Shown here: piece after piece, positions 31,735 through 38,712 of the stretch | Layout: each line of letters begins with the position of its first letter | How positions within the stretch are numbered: the first letter of the stretch is position 1 | NCBI GenBank assembly: GCA_947470025.1 | Contig: CANIRU010000009.1 | Coordinates: 1-38,712 of the forward strand | Reading direction: 5' to 3' | Length of the DNA stretch: 38,712 nt | DNA from: Chloroflexota bacterium | Lineage (GTDB): Bacteria; Chloroflexota; Dehalococcoidia; UBA2979 | Position numbers and translations under genes: made by a program | The notes under the pieces: generated by a model | Databases searched by the model: none | What the model was told of the DNA's origin: nothing | What the model saw: the letters and a program-made list of their open reading frames with translations, nothing else

Positions 31735-32739
31735 TCACGCGAAGCGGGGCGCGACCTCTGCTGCGAACAGGTCGAGGGAGTCGATGATCTGCTGGTGCTT
31801 CAACCCGCCGATGTGGTCGAAGAAGCTCACGTACTCCACGCCGATCGACTCCAGCCGCCGGAGCATCGCCTCGCATGTGTCGGGGGAGCCGAACATCGCC
31901 GTGTCGCGCAGGTCCGTCGTGTCGAACGGTGTCGGCGCTGCCACCAGCGCCTCGGGCGACGAGGTAAGCCGTGACACGTTCTCGCGGAACCGGCGGTACA
32001 GCGGGTCCACGAGGTCCCACGCCGTCTGGTCGTCCTTCGCGCAGTAGATCGCGCGCGCCAGCACCACCTTCATCGGGTCGTAGGTCTTGCCCGCCTCGGC
32101 CAGCGCCGCCTTGTAGTTCTGCACGATCGCGTCGACCGACGCGAACGAGGTGCCCTGCGGCAGCATCACGCCCCAGTCGTTGGCGACGCAGCGCCGCAGC
32201 CCCTCAGGGCTACCGGTCGCGAACCAGATCGGCGGGTGCGGCTGCTGCAGCGGTCGAGGAAACACCTGCACGTCGTCGAACTGCCAGTGCTTGCCGCGGT
32301 GGTTAAACGGCTCCTTCGCCGTCCACGTGCGCGTGATCAGATCGAGCGACTCGTCGAAGATCTGCGCCCCCTCGGCCAGGTCCACGCCGAAGCCGTGGTA
32401 CTCGGTCCACTGGTATCCGCGCCCGACGCCGAAGTCGAAGCGGCCGTTGGACAGGATGTCCACCGTCGCCACGGACTCCGCGAGCCGCAGCGGGTTGTGG
32501 AACGGCAGCACCGACACCGCCGTGCCCAGCCGGATGCGCTCCGTGGACGCCGCGAGGTGCGCGAGCAGCCCCAGGTTGTCCCCGGTGATGCCGTGCCGCG
32601 CGAAGTGGTGCTCGGTCAGCCACACAGAGTCGAAGCCGATGCGCTCAGCGTGGACCGCCTGCGCCAGCGACTCGTGGATGCGGTCGCGGGCCTCGGTGCC
32701 CTCGGGCCACTGGACGGTGTGGAAGAGGCCGAACTTCAT
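31735..32739 (-). CDS. LLM class flavin-dependent oxidoreductase (luciferase-like)
   Basis: 334 residues, a bacterial luciferase-like TIM barrel that uses FMN or F420. Typical segments are MKFGLFHTVQWPEG, AERIGFDSVWLTEHHF at about 30-45, RIRLGTAVSVLPFHNPLRLAESVATVDILSNGRFDFGVGRGY at about 68-110, and the later PIWFATGSPEG. These enzymes oxygenate or oxidise aliphatic, terpene or sulfur compounds; the exact substrate is not visible. The ATG at 32739 begins the family domain; the frame is open much further upstream but enters the divergent AlkZ-like gene. It is separated from that gene by 85 bp, which must hold both promoters. Confidence 0.92.
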   Translation of the reverse strand: MKFGLFHTVQWPEGTEARDRIHESLAQAVHAERIGFDSVWLTEHHFARHGITGDNLGLLAHLAASTERIRLGTAVSVLPFHNPLRLAESVATVDILSNGRFDFGVGRGYQWTEYHGFGVDLAEGAQIFDESLDLITRTWTAKEPFNHRGKHWQFDDVQVFPRPLQQPHPPIWFATGSPEGLRRCVANDWGVMLPQGTSFASVDAIVQNYKAALAEAGKTYDPMKVVLARAIYCAKDDQTAWDLVDPLYRRFRENVSRLTSSPEALVAAPTPFDTTDLRDTAMFGSPDTCEAMLRRLESIGVEYVSFFDHIGGLKHQQIIDSLDLFAAEVAPRFA

Positions 32740-32824
32740 AGGGAGTCCCGTCGCTGCGTCTGTTTCGGCGAATATTCGTATCACAGGACTCGGCAACGCG
32801 ACGTGCGGGTGGGACGATCGCGGC

Positions 32825-33958
32825 ATGGCACGTCCGAGTACCCAGACATCCGCGCGAGGTGGCCGATTCCCCGCCGAGCGCCTCCGCGCCCAGCGGCTCC
32901 TCGACCCGCCCGACGCGACGCCTGCCGAGGTCGTCGCCGACCTCCTCGCCGTGCAGGCGCAGGACGGCCTCGCGACGAAATGGGCCGTCGGCGTGCGCAC
33001 CCCACGAGGTGCCTCGACCGAGGCAAGCATCGACGAGGCGCTCGCCGCCGGGACGATCCTGCGCACGCACGTCATGCGCTGGACGTGGCAGCTGATCACA
33101 CCCGCCGATGTCCGCTGGATGCTCGCGCTCGTCGCGCCTCGACTGATCGCGAGCGCCGCCGGGCGCGACCGTCAGCTCGAGCTGGACGCGCAGACCTACC
33201 GCGAGGCGAACGCCGCGCTGGATCGCGCCACGCGCGATGGCGCACACCTCACGCGCGCCGAGATCGTCGAGGTCCTCGAGCGCGCGAAGGTGTCCTCGGC
33301 GGGCCAGCGCCTGTCGCACATCCTCGGCCACGCCGAGCTAGCCGGCGTGATCACCAGCGGCTTCACGCGCGGCAGGCAGACCACGCACGCGCACCTCGAC
33401 CTGCGTGCCCCCAACGCCCGCCCGCCGATGCCGCGCGATGAGGCGCTCGCGGAGGCCGCGCTGCGCTACTCCCGCAGCCGCGGCCCCGCGACCGACGTCG
33501 ACTTCGCGTGGTGGATCGGCCTGTCGCTCACCGACGCGCGCGCCGGCCTCGCCGCGGTGCGGGACCACCTCGTCACCGAGGAGGTCGAGGTGGACGGCAA
33601 GCGCGTGACGATGTGGCGTGGCCGCACGTCCACCGCACCGATGAAGGCGCCCGACGCTTACCTGCTTCCGGCGTTCGATGAGTACCTCGTGGCGTACAAG
33701 GACCGCGCGGACATGCTCGACCCGGAGCACGTCCGTCACCACAACGCGGGCGGTGGCCTCCTCGCCCCCACCGTCGTCCTCGATGGCCGCGTCGTCGGCA
33801 CGTGGCGTCGCGCGCTCGCCCGCGACGCGGTCGAGGTCGTTGCCACGCTCTTCGCTCCCGTCACGAAGACACGGCAGGCCGCCATCGAGCGCGCCGCGAA
33901 GCGGTACGCCGCCTTCCTCGACCGCCCGCTCGCGCTCACGGTCGACGTGTTGCCGTAG
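32825..33958 (+). CDS. Winged-helix DNA-binding protein of the AlkZ/HTH_42 family (possible DNA glycosylase)
   Basis: 377 residues of the HTH_42 family, whose studied members AlkZ and YcaQ/AlkX are DNA glycosylases for bulky or cross-linked alkylated bases. The characteristic QxQ motif is present as VQAQD at residues 43-47. Other family parts are THVMRWTWQLITPADVRWML at about 80-99, SSAGQRLSHILGHAELAGV in the wing region, and LLPAFDEYLVAYKDR near the C-terminus. It would act on DNA in the cytosol. Streptomyces AlkZ gives self-resistance to azinomycin, but no such biosynthesis is nearby, so general alkylation repair is more likely. ATG 32825 is the first start compatible with the family; the longer frame upstream is antisense to the LLM gene. 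Confidence 0.87.
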   Translation: MARPSTQTSARGGRFPAERLRAQRLLDPPDATPAEVVADLLAVQAQDGLATKWAVGVRTPRGASTEASIDEALAAGTILRTHVMRWTWQLITPADVRWMLALVAPRLIASAAGRDRQLELDAQTYREANAALDRATRDGAHLTRAEIVEVLERAKVSSAGQRLSHILGHAELAGVITSGFTRGRQTTHAHLDLRAPNARPPMPRDEALAEAALRYSRSRGPATDVDFAWWIGLSLTDARAGLAAVRDHLVTEEVEVDGKRVTMWRGRTSTAPMKAPDAYLLPAFDEYLVAYKDRADMLDPEHVRHHNAGGGLLAPTVVLDGRVVGTWRRALARDAVEVVATLFAPVTKTRQAAIERAAKRYAAFLDRPLALTVDVLP

Positions 33959-34025
33959 GCTCGCCGAGGCACCAGCGCGCGGCTATGCTCGCGGGCAAAT
34001 CGACGACACCACGAGGGGGACGAAC

Positions 34026-34514
34026 ATGAACATCGGAGACATCGCGGCAGCTCTGCGCCGCACGCTGCTCGGCAGCACCGTCGCACACGCGACTTCGGAC
34101 GACGGGGCAGCCGAGGGATTCGTGCGCATCATGAACGAGAACGTGCAGTGGACCACCGATGCCGACGGCAGCGGCATGCAGCGCGCCGTCATCGCCGGCG
34201 ACCCCTCGCAGCCCGGCCTCTACGTGATCCGCGTGAAGTTCCCCGCCGGCACGATGAGCCGCAACCACTGGCACCGCGAGGATCGCCACGCCACCGTCAT
34301 CTCTGGCACGTGGTGGACCGGCACCGGCGACGACTTCGAGCCCGACAAGACCATCGGCCTGAAGCCCGGCTCCTACATGAAGCACCCCGGCGGCGCCCAC
34401 CACTTCGACGGCGCAAAGGACGAGGACGCTGTCGTCCAGATCGTCGGTATCGGCCCCAGCGAGACCACCCGCCTCCACCCCGAGCTCGGCAACTACGGCC
34501 CCTCGACCAAGTAG
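34026..34514 (+). CDS. Cupin-domain protein
   Basis: 162 residues. The cupin motif 1 is represented by GTMSRNHWHREDRHATVISGTWWTG (His81, His83, with His88 in place of a later ligand) and motif 2 by PGSYMKHPGGAHHFDGAKDED (His125/126). The cupin barrel therefore has a probable metal site. There is no signal peptide. The family includes dioxygenases, isomerases and ligand sensors; the sequence does not separate these. ATG 34026 has GAGGGGG six bases upstream, and TATGCT at 33984-33989 could be its -10. It is a single gene followed by a repeat cluster. Confidence 0.87.
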   Translation: MNIGDIAAALRRTLLGSTVAHATSDDGAAEGFVRIMNENVQWTTDADGSGMQRAVIAGDPSQPGLYVIRVKFPAGTMSRNHWHREDRHATVISGTWWTGTGDDFEPDKTIGLKPGSYMKHPGGAHHFDGAKDEDAVVQIVGIGPSETTRLHPELGNYGPSTK

Positions 34515-34859
34515 CGCCGAGGCGGGAGGGCCCTCACCCCAACCCGCTCCCCAAACGGGGAGAGGGGGCCGAGCCGCAGAACCCTCACCCGCGCCCTCTC
34601 CCGTAAACGGGCGAGGGCGGCCAGAAACCGTGTGGAGCGTGGCGCTCGTTCAGGACCCTCTCCTGCGAAGCGGGAGAGGCAGGGTGAGGGCCCTCGTCGC
34701 CTCGCCCTCCGACGCGAGGTCCGAAGCATCCTCGGTCCCGGCGGGAGTGCGCGGGCGAAGCCCTCGCCATTCATCCCCCTTCCCGCGCAGCGAAGGGGGC
34801 AGGGGGATGGGGCGCCCCCGGGGCCACCTCGACCTCACTCCTCACACCGGGCAGATGCG
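34515..34859. repeat. Cluster of dispersed palindromic repeats
   Basis: No gene is supported. 34526-34539 (GAGGGCCCTCACCC) and 34682-34695 (GGGTGAGGGCCCTC) are perfect 14-bp outer arms enclosing three GGGAGAGGG-type hairpins (near 34545-34568, 34590-34618 and 34654-34679). At about 34773-34826 follows the second repeat type, CATCCCCCTTCCCGCGCAGCGAAGGGGGCAG, then GGGGCGCCCC. The order of the two types is the same as at 14590-14788. Confidence 0.8.
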
Positions 34860-34887
34860 AGAAGGCCCGCCGTGAGGCGGGCCTTCT
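34860..34887. terminator. Intrinsic terminator-like hairpin between convergent genes
   Basis: A perfect 12-bp stem AGAAGGCCCGCC, loop GTGA, then GGCGGGCCTTCT, with T-rich bases at its 3' side on the plus strand. It lies between the cupin gene (plus) and the FAH-family gene (minus), 43 bases past the latter's stop, so it could end transcription from both sides. It is different in sequence from the dispersed repeats. Confidence 0.8.
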
Positions 34888-34929
34888 TCGTGCATTCGAC
34901 GCCACCAGGCGCCTTCAAGGCGTCGACGG

Positions 34930-35844
34930 CTACGCGTCCGGCGCGTACTTGCCAGTCAGCTGCTTCGTGAAGCCCTCGAGGCCCGCCTTCAGGCGCTCGC
35001 CGCGCGTCTCGCGCTTCCACGTGCGCTTCAGGTCGTCCTTCACGGTCACCGTCAGCTTGCCGAGGCCCTCGGTCTCCAGCGTTACCACGTCGCCGTCGTG
35101 GAACGGGTTCAGCCCGCTGTGGTTCGTGCCGGTGGCCAGGATGTCGCCCGGCTCCAGCGTGTGGATCGAGCTGATGAACTCGATGCAGCGCGGCAGCTTG
35201 TAGCCCATGTCGTTGGTGTTGAAGTCCTGCATCACCTGGCCGTTCACGGTCAGCTTGATCTGCAGGTTCTGCGGGTCGGCCACCTCGTCAGCGGTGACGA
35301 TGAACGGGCCGATCGGCGCGAAGGTCTCGCGCGACTTCACCTGGTAGAACTGCGGCGCCAGCGCACGCGCCGAGCCGTCGATGAAGTTGATGTAGCCGAA
35401 GACGTAGCTCATCGCCTCGGCGGCGGGCACGTTGCGCGCGCGCTTGCCGATGACCATCGCCATCTCCGCCTCGCCCTCGAAGATCTGGGCGGGGGCGTCC
35501 GGCAGGACCATCGTGTCGCCATCGCCGATGATCGCGCCCGGCGACTTGTTGAACGCGTTGATCGGGTTCATCTCGGGCCGGCCCTCGAGGTAGTTGACCG
35601 CCATGCAGGCGATGTTCGCGGGGCGCGGCAGCGGCGGGCGCACGCGCACGCTCGACAGCGGCACGCCGGCAGCCTTCGCAGCCGCCTCGAGCTTCGGGCG
35701 GTACTCGTCGAACCGCTCGATCAGGCCCTTCATGATGTCGTGCGGCTCCAGGTGCGGGATGTCCGCGACCACGGCCGAGACGTCGACGACGTTGTCGCCG
35801 TTCATCACGCCCAGCTTGAAGTCATCAAAGAACAGCAGCTTCAT
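34930..35844 (-). CDS. Fumarylacetoacetate hydrolase (FAH) family protein
   Basis: 304 residues. A short N-terminal domain (MKLLFFDDFKLGVMNGD) is followed by the FAH catalytic domain. The metal ligands are probably Glu125 and Glu127 in FEGEAEMAMVIGK and Asp156 in FIDGSARA. Further family marks are PIGPFIVTADEV, the VNGQVMQDFNTNDM segment, and EPGDILATGTNHSG near the C-terminus. The superfamily covers fumarylpyruvate and acylpyruvate hydrolases and oxaloacetate decarboxylases of aromatic catabolism. ATG 35844 has GGGGAG upstream; sixteen extra upstream codons in frame lack similarity and are rejected. It is a single gene bounded by a terminator and a hairpin repeat. Confidence 0.92.
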   Translation of the reverse strand: MKLLFFDDFKLGVMNGDNVVDVSAVVADIPHLEPHDIMKGLIERFDEYRPKLEAAAKAAGVPLSSVRVRPPLPRPANIACMAVNYLEGRPEMNPINAFNKSPGAIIGDGDTMVLPDAPAQIFEGEAEMAMVIGKRARNVPAAEAMSYVFGYINFIDGSARALAPQFYQVKSRETFAPIGPFIVTADEVADPQNLQIKLTVNGQVMQDFNTNDMGYKLPRCIEFISSIHTLEPGDILATGTNHSGLNPFHDGDVVTLETEGLGKLTVTVKDDLKRTWKRETRGERLKAGLEGFTKQLTGKYAPDA

Positions 35845-35930
35845 CTCACGCTCCCCACGCCGTCCGTAATTCAGTGGCAACCGAGGCAGCATACGGGCGA
35901 ACCGCCGGAGAGCAACCCGCGCCTCCGGAA

Positions 35931-35969
35931 CCCTCTCCCCCTCTGAGGGGAGAGGGCAGGGTGAGGGTT
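35931..35969. repeat. Dispersed GGGAGAGGG hairpin
   Basis: CCCTCTCCCC-CTCTGA-GGGGAGAGGG (35931-35956), followed by CAGGGTGAGGG, the same core as at 16926. It sits 7 bp beyond the stop of the minus-strand MFS gene, a position that suits a transcription terminator or RNA-stabilising hairpin. Confidence 0.8.
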
Positions 35970-35975
35970 CCCCGC

Positions 35976-37232
35976 CTACCGCCGGCCCGGCGGCGCGACC
36001 GGCTCGTTGAGGGCATGGATCGCCGCCGTCAGGTCGAAGCGTCGCACCTCCGGCACCAGCGCGATCAGCGCCACCAGCACCAGCACGCCCACGCCCCCCG
36101 ACAGCGCCGAGGCCATCGCTCCGAACGCCTCGGCGACCAGGCCGCCCTCGAACTGGCCGAGCTGCGGGCCGCCGCCCGTGAACACGCTGTTCACCGCCGC
36201 GACGCGCCCGCGCAGGTCATCGGGGGTCAGCAGGTTGTTGCTCGTGCTGCGCAGGACGGCGCTCACGCCGTTCCCGACGCCCGTGCCTGCGAGCAGCAGC
36301 AGCGACAGCGGGAACCATGAGGACAGCGCGAACCCGCAGATGCACGCGCCGTAGAACCCCACGCCGAGCAGCACCCACTTCCCCGCACGGCGGATGCGGT
36401 TCGTCGACCCCATGATCACGCCCGTGATCACCTGCCCGACCGAGGGCGCGGCGTTCAGCAAGCCGAAGCCCACCGGCCCCACGTGCAGGATGTCGCTCGC
36501 ATAGATCGGCAGCAGCGAGGTGGCGGTCCCGAAGAACGTCGCTCCGAAGTCCAGCACCATGAACGACAGGATGACGCGCTGGCCTCGGACGAAGCGGATG
36601 CCGTCTGCCAACGCTGCGAAGGTGACGTTCGATCGGCGTTCGCTTTGCAGCGTGCTGCGGAGCGACAGCAGCACGGCAATCATCGCGAACCACGACAGTC
36701 CGTCGACGAGGTAACACCACGAGGGCCCCGCTGCCGCGAACAGTGCGCCCGCCAGCGACGAACCGACAGCGGGCGAGGCGTTGCGCCCGACGTTGTTCAA
36801 CGCCACAGCCGATGCGAAGTCTGTCCTCGGTACGAGGTTTGCAACGACCGCCTGTCGCGCGGGCGTCTCCAGCGCCGACCCGACGGCGAACACGAGGTTG
36901 CCGAGCATCAACGCCCATGGCGAGATCAGGCCGCCGAGCGCGAGCGCGAACAGCGCGAGTGACGCGACGGCTTGCAGCAGTTGCATCGCGACCATGAACC
37001 GCCGCCGGTCGAGCGAGTCCGCCAGCAGCCCGCCGACCAACGCCAGCCCGATCTGCGCAATCGCCCGGCTCAGGCCAAGGGCCGCGAGCCAGAGCGCCGA
37101 CCCGGTGATCTCCCACATCTGCCAGTACAGGACGACCGTCGTGAACTGGCTGCCCGCCGTGGTGACGATCGAGCCGAGGAAGTAGTTCCGGAAGTCGCGG
37201 TGCCGCAGCGAGGGCGGGAGGTGCAGGGCCAT
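35976..37232 (-). CDS. MFS exporter, DHA3/EntS-like (third in window)
   Basis: 418 residues with twelve spans. The core begins at residue 8 (SLRHRDFRNYFLGSIVTTAGSQFTT). The loop-2 motif is GGLLADSLDRRRF, and TPARQAVVANLVPRTDFASAVALNN is the DHA3 signature. The closing cytosolic tail is short and proline-rich. It probably exports a drug-like or siderophore-like compound. The ATG at 37232 has GAAAGG six bases upstream, and the longer frame is rejected. GATAGT (complement of 37251-37256) lies about 18 bp before the start and would serve as a -10 with a very short leader. Confidence 0.93.
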   Translation of the reverse strand: MALHLPPSLRHRDFRNYFLGSIVTTAGSQFTTVVLYWQMWEITGSALWLAALGLSRAIAQIGLALVGGLLADSLDRRRFMVAMQLLQAVASLALFALALGGLISPWALMLGNLVFAVGSALETPARQAVVANLVPRTDFASAVALNNVGRNASPAVGSSLAGALFAAAGPSWCYLVDGLSWFAMIAVLLSLRSTLQSERRSNVTFAALADGIRFVRGQRVILSFMVLDFGATFFGTATSLLPIYASDILHVGPVGFGLLNAAPSVGQVITGVIMGSTNRIRRAGKWVLLGVGFYGACICGFALSSWFPLSLLLLAGTGVGNGVSAVLRSTSNNLLTPDDLRGRVAAVNSVFTGGGPQLGQFEGGLVAEAFGAMASALSGGVGVLVLVALIALVPEVRRFDLTAAIHALNEPVAPPGRR

Positions 37233-37374
37233 CGCGTGCCTTTCGTCCGGACTATCGCGCGACTCTAGACCTCGGGCGGTCGGTCGCGCGACCACCATCA
37301 AATCGCCGTGGCGCGCTCACCGGTTCTCCACATTTCAGCGCGAGGATGGACATGCGCCCGACGGGGAGCCGTCG

Positions 37375-37890
37375 GTGAGAAAGGTCTTGAGTATGGGCGG
37401 TCACTGGTGGGGACGCGCACTCGCGTTCGTCGGGCTGCTGGTGGTGGTTGGCCTCGTCGCCGGGCTCGCGTACAACGCGGGCACGATGCACGCGGTCGAT
37501 GGCGCGGCGATGGCCGCGCGGCACGCGGGTGAGGCCGCACCGATGTACGGGTACGGGCAGGGCCATGGGGGCTGGGGCCACGGCCCGTTCTTTGGCGGGT
37601 TCATCATCTTCCGCCTGCTGTTCGGCCTGCTGTTCTTCTTCCTGCTGTTCCGGCTGCTGGGCTTTGTTATCTTCGGCAGACGGCACTGGGGCGGCGGCCC
37701 GGGCGGCTTCGGTGGTCCCGGCGGCTACGGGGGCCCGCCCTGGGAGCGCCCGCAGGCGATGTTCGAGGACTGGCACCGCTCCGTGCACGCCTCGGAGGCC
37801 GCGGGGGCGACTCCGCCTCCCGCGCCCGCTGGCTCGACCGCATCAACCGCGGCGACGGAACCGCAGGAGCCTGACGAGCCGCGTCCGTAA
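37375..37890 (+). CDS. Small Gly/His-rich two-span membrane protein upstream of a two-component system
   Basis: 171 residues, not a family I recognise. It has an N-terminal span at about 14-34 (RALAFVGLLVVVGLVAGLAYNAG), an external segment of about 40 residues rich in Gly, His and Tyr (YGYGQGHGGWGHG), a second span at about 74-100 (FIIFRLLFGLLFFFLLFRLLGFVIFG), then a cytosolic Gly-rich part and a proline/alanine tail. GTG at 37375 has GGGGAG seven bases upstream; ATG 37393 is an alternative. It starts 36 bases before the response regulator gene and is probably cotranscribed. The His/Gly loop could bind a metal or act as a stress sensor for the kinase; both are inference. Confidence 0.75.
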   Translation: MRKVLSMGGHWWGRALAFVGLLVVVGLVAGLAYNAGTMHAVDGAAMAARHAGEAAPMYGYGQGHGGWGHGPFFGGFIIFRLLFGLLFFFLLFRLLGFVIFGRRHWGGGPGGFGGPGGYGGPPWERPQAMFEDWHRSVHASEAAGATPPPAPAGSTASTAATEPQEPDEPRP

Positions 37891-37926
37891 CGACGCGGTG
37901 CGCATCGACGAGAGGACGGGTGGCAC

Positions 37927-38613
37927 ATGACATCAGTCCTCATCGTCGATGACGAGCCGCGCATTCTCGAGCTGGCGCGGGACTACCTCGAGCGGGGCGG
38001 ATTCACCGTCTTCGCCGCGGAGGACGGGCGGGCGGCGCTGGAGACGGCGCGCGCCCGCCACCCGGATCTCGTCGTGCTGGACCTCGGCCTGCCGGGGATG
38101 GACGGCCTCGATGTCGCCCGCGAACTGCGGCGCGACTCGGACGTGCCGATCGTCATGCTGACGGCGCGCGACGATGAGATGGACCGCATTCTCGGCCTCG
38201 AGCTCGGCGCGGACGACTACATCACGAAACCCTTCAGCCCCCGCGAGCTCGTCGCGCGCGTCCGCGCCGTGCTCCGCCGCTCGGAACGCGCGACGGCAGA
38301 GCCTGCCGGCGCGCAGATCGTCGTCGGCGACCTGACGATCGATGAGCCATCGATGCACGTCGAGGTGGCCGGGACGGTGGTCGACCTCACGGTCACCGAG
38401 TTCCAGCTGCTGGTCACGCTGGCCCGGCAGCCCGGCCGCATCTTCACCCGCTCGCAGCTCCTCGACGCCGTGCATGGCGTGGCGTTCGAGTCCTACGAGC
38501 GCGCCATCGACACGCACATCAAGAACCTGCGCCGCAAGATCGAGCCGGAGCCGCGGCGTCCGCGATACATCCTGACTGTGTACGGAGTGGGGTACCGCTG
38601 TGCCGCGGACTGA
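37927..38613 (+). CDS. OmpR/PhoB-family response regulator
   Basis: 228 residues. The receiver domain (1-120) has the acidic pocket DDEP at 8-11, phospho-acceptor Asp in VVLDLGLPGMDG at about 52, the Thr of MLTAR, and Lys in YITKPFSPREL. The C-terminal winged helix (about 130-228) has the family TEFQLLVTLARQPGRIFTRSQLL and YILTVYGVGYRC. It is a DNA-binding transcription factor controlled by the kinase gene that overlaps its end. The start ATG has GAGAGGACGGG upstream. The neighbouring small membrane protein is a likely cotranscribed partner or target. Confidence 0.96.
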   Translation: MTSVLIVDDEPRILELARDYLERGGFTVFAAEDGRAALETARARHPDLVVLDLGLPGMDGLDVARELRRDSDVPIVMLTARDDEMDRILGLELGADDYITKPFSPRELVARVRAVLRRSERATAEPAGAQIVVGDLTIDEPSMHVEVAGTVVDLTVTEFQLLVTLARQPGRIFTRSQLLDAVHGVAFESYERAIDTHIKNLRRKIEPEPRRPRYILTVYGVGYRCAAD

Positions 38614-38712
38614 CGCCGAGCGCGACCTGCGTCGCACCCGCCGTCACTTCCGCGGCGGTCCGCCGCGAACGCGGCCGCCGTGGTGGCCGGATGACGAGCC
38701 GTGGCCGCCTCG
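38600..38712 (+). CDS. Histidine kinase, N-terminal fragment (cut by window end)
   Basis: A GTG at 38600-38602 opens a frame that runs off the window, overlapping the response regulator by 14 bases. The 37 visible residues are Arg-rich and end in PPWWPDDEPWPP. A WWPxxEPWPP motif just before the first membrane span is, from memory, common at the start of sensor kinases paired with such regulators. No catalytic part is visible, so the call rests on this motif and position. Confidence 0.55.
   Translation, partial: MPRTDAERDLRRTRRHFRGGPPRTRPPWWPDDEPWPP

Noticed and set aside
34526-34826. Proline/arginine-rich short open frames across the repeats as genes
   Set aside because: Their peptides (for example PHPNPL...RGEG types) are what GGGAGAGGG hairpin repeats always encode; no ribosome-binding sites and no family support.
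1-38712. Integrated element, phage or secondary-metabolite cluster spanning the window
   Set aside because: No integrase, transposase, att-type direct repeats, tRNA boundary or modular synthase genes were found; composition looks uniform by eye.

Overview
The window is GC-rich (about two thirds or more G+C by eye) and densely packed with protein genes. I see no rRNA, tRNA, CRISPR array, transposase or phage gene. The gene mix suggests a free-living member of the Chloroflexota, perhaps Dehalococcoidia or SAR202-like. It includes an SDR, an aldo/keto reductase, an LLM flavin oxidoreductase, MmgE/PrpD, RraA-like, FAH-type and amidohydrolase genes, a CO-dehydrogenase-like molybdenum hydroxylase, several DHA3-type MFS exporters, an alpha/beta-hydrolase-LuxR regulator, and many short GC-rich hairpin repeats (cores of the type CCCTCTCCC...GGGAGAGGG and GGGTGAGGG) between genes. 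This placement is inferred from gene content and repeat style; no ribosomal marker is present.

Layout. 1-2.2 kb (minus): SDR, then a PncC/CinA-type amidohydrolase gene followed 2 nt later by a SUI1/YciH gene. 2.2-5.8 kb (plus): aldo/keto reductase, then an ABC exporter made of an ATPase and a permease whose reading frame continues into a membrane-fusion (HlyD/lipoyl) domain. 5.8-7.8 kb (plus): MmgE/PrpD protein and an unknown protein. 7.8-8.4 kb (minus): DsbB-like oxidoreductase. 8.7-10.4 kb (plus): RraA-like protein, PhzF-like protein and a one-domain LysM micro-ORF. 10.4-14.5 kb (minus): large, small and medium molybdenum hydroxylase subunits plus CoxG. 14.8-16.8 kb (minus): beta-propeller protein and amidohydrolase.

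17-21 kb: a large adaptor protein (minus) diverges from a short hairpin-less adaptor that is translationally coupled to an MFS exporter (plus). 21-23.2 kb (minus): a compact arsenic operon, consisting of an ArsR-phosphatase fusion, an arsenate reductase with an extra N-terminal domain and an aquaglyceroporin, behind a clear ArsR-type palindromic operator. 23.3-25.4 kb (minus): DedA/VTT protein with an extra membrane domain, GtrA-like protein, and a frameshifted Gly-rich envelope protein. 25.7-29.1 kb (minus): MFS exporter, YfcH-type epimerase, alpha/beta-hydrolase-LuxR regulator. 29.2-31.4 kb (minus): secreted protein with seven IPT/TIG repeats. 31.7-37.2 kb: LLM oxidoreductase, divergent AlkZ-like winged-helix protein, cupin, FAH-family protein, third MFS exporter. 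37.4 kb to the end (plus): small Gly-rich membrane protein, OmpR-type response regulator and the first codons of its histidine kinase, cut by the window edge.

The most interesting points are two exporter systems, one ABC and one MFS, that use minimal single-TM lipoyl-domain adaptors lacking the usual coiled-coil hairpin. In one of them the adaptor is fused in frame to the permease. Also notable are the arsenic operon with its sensor-phosphatase fusion, a LuxR regulator whose hydrolase domain has lost catalytic residues, and the frameshifted gene beside gtrA.
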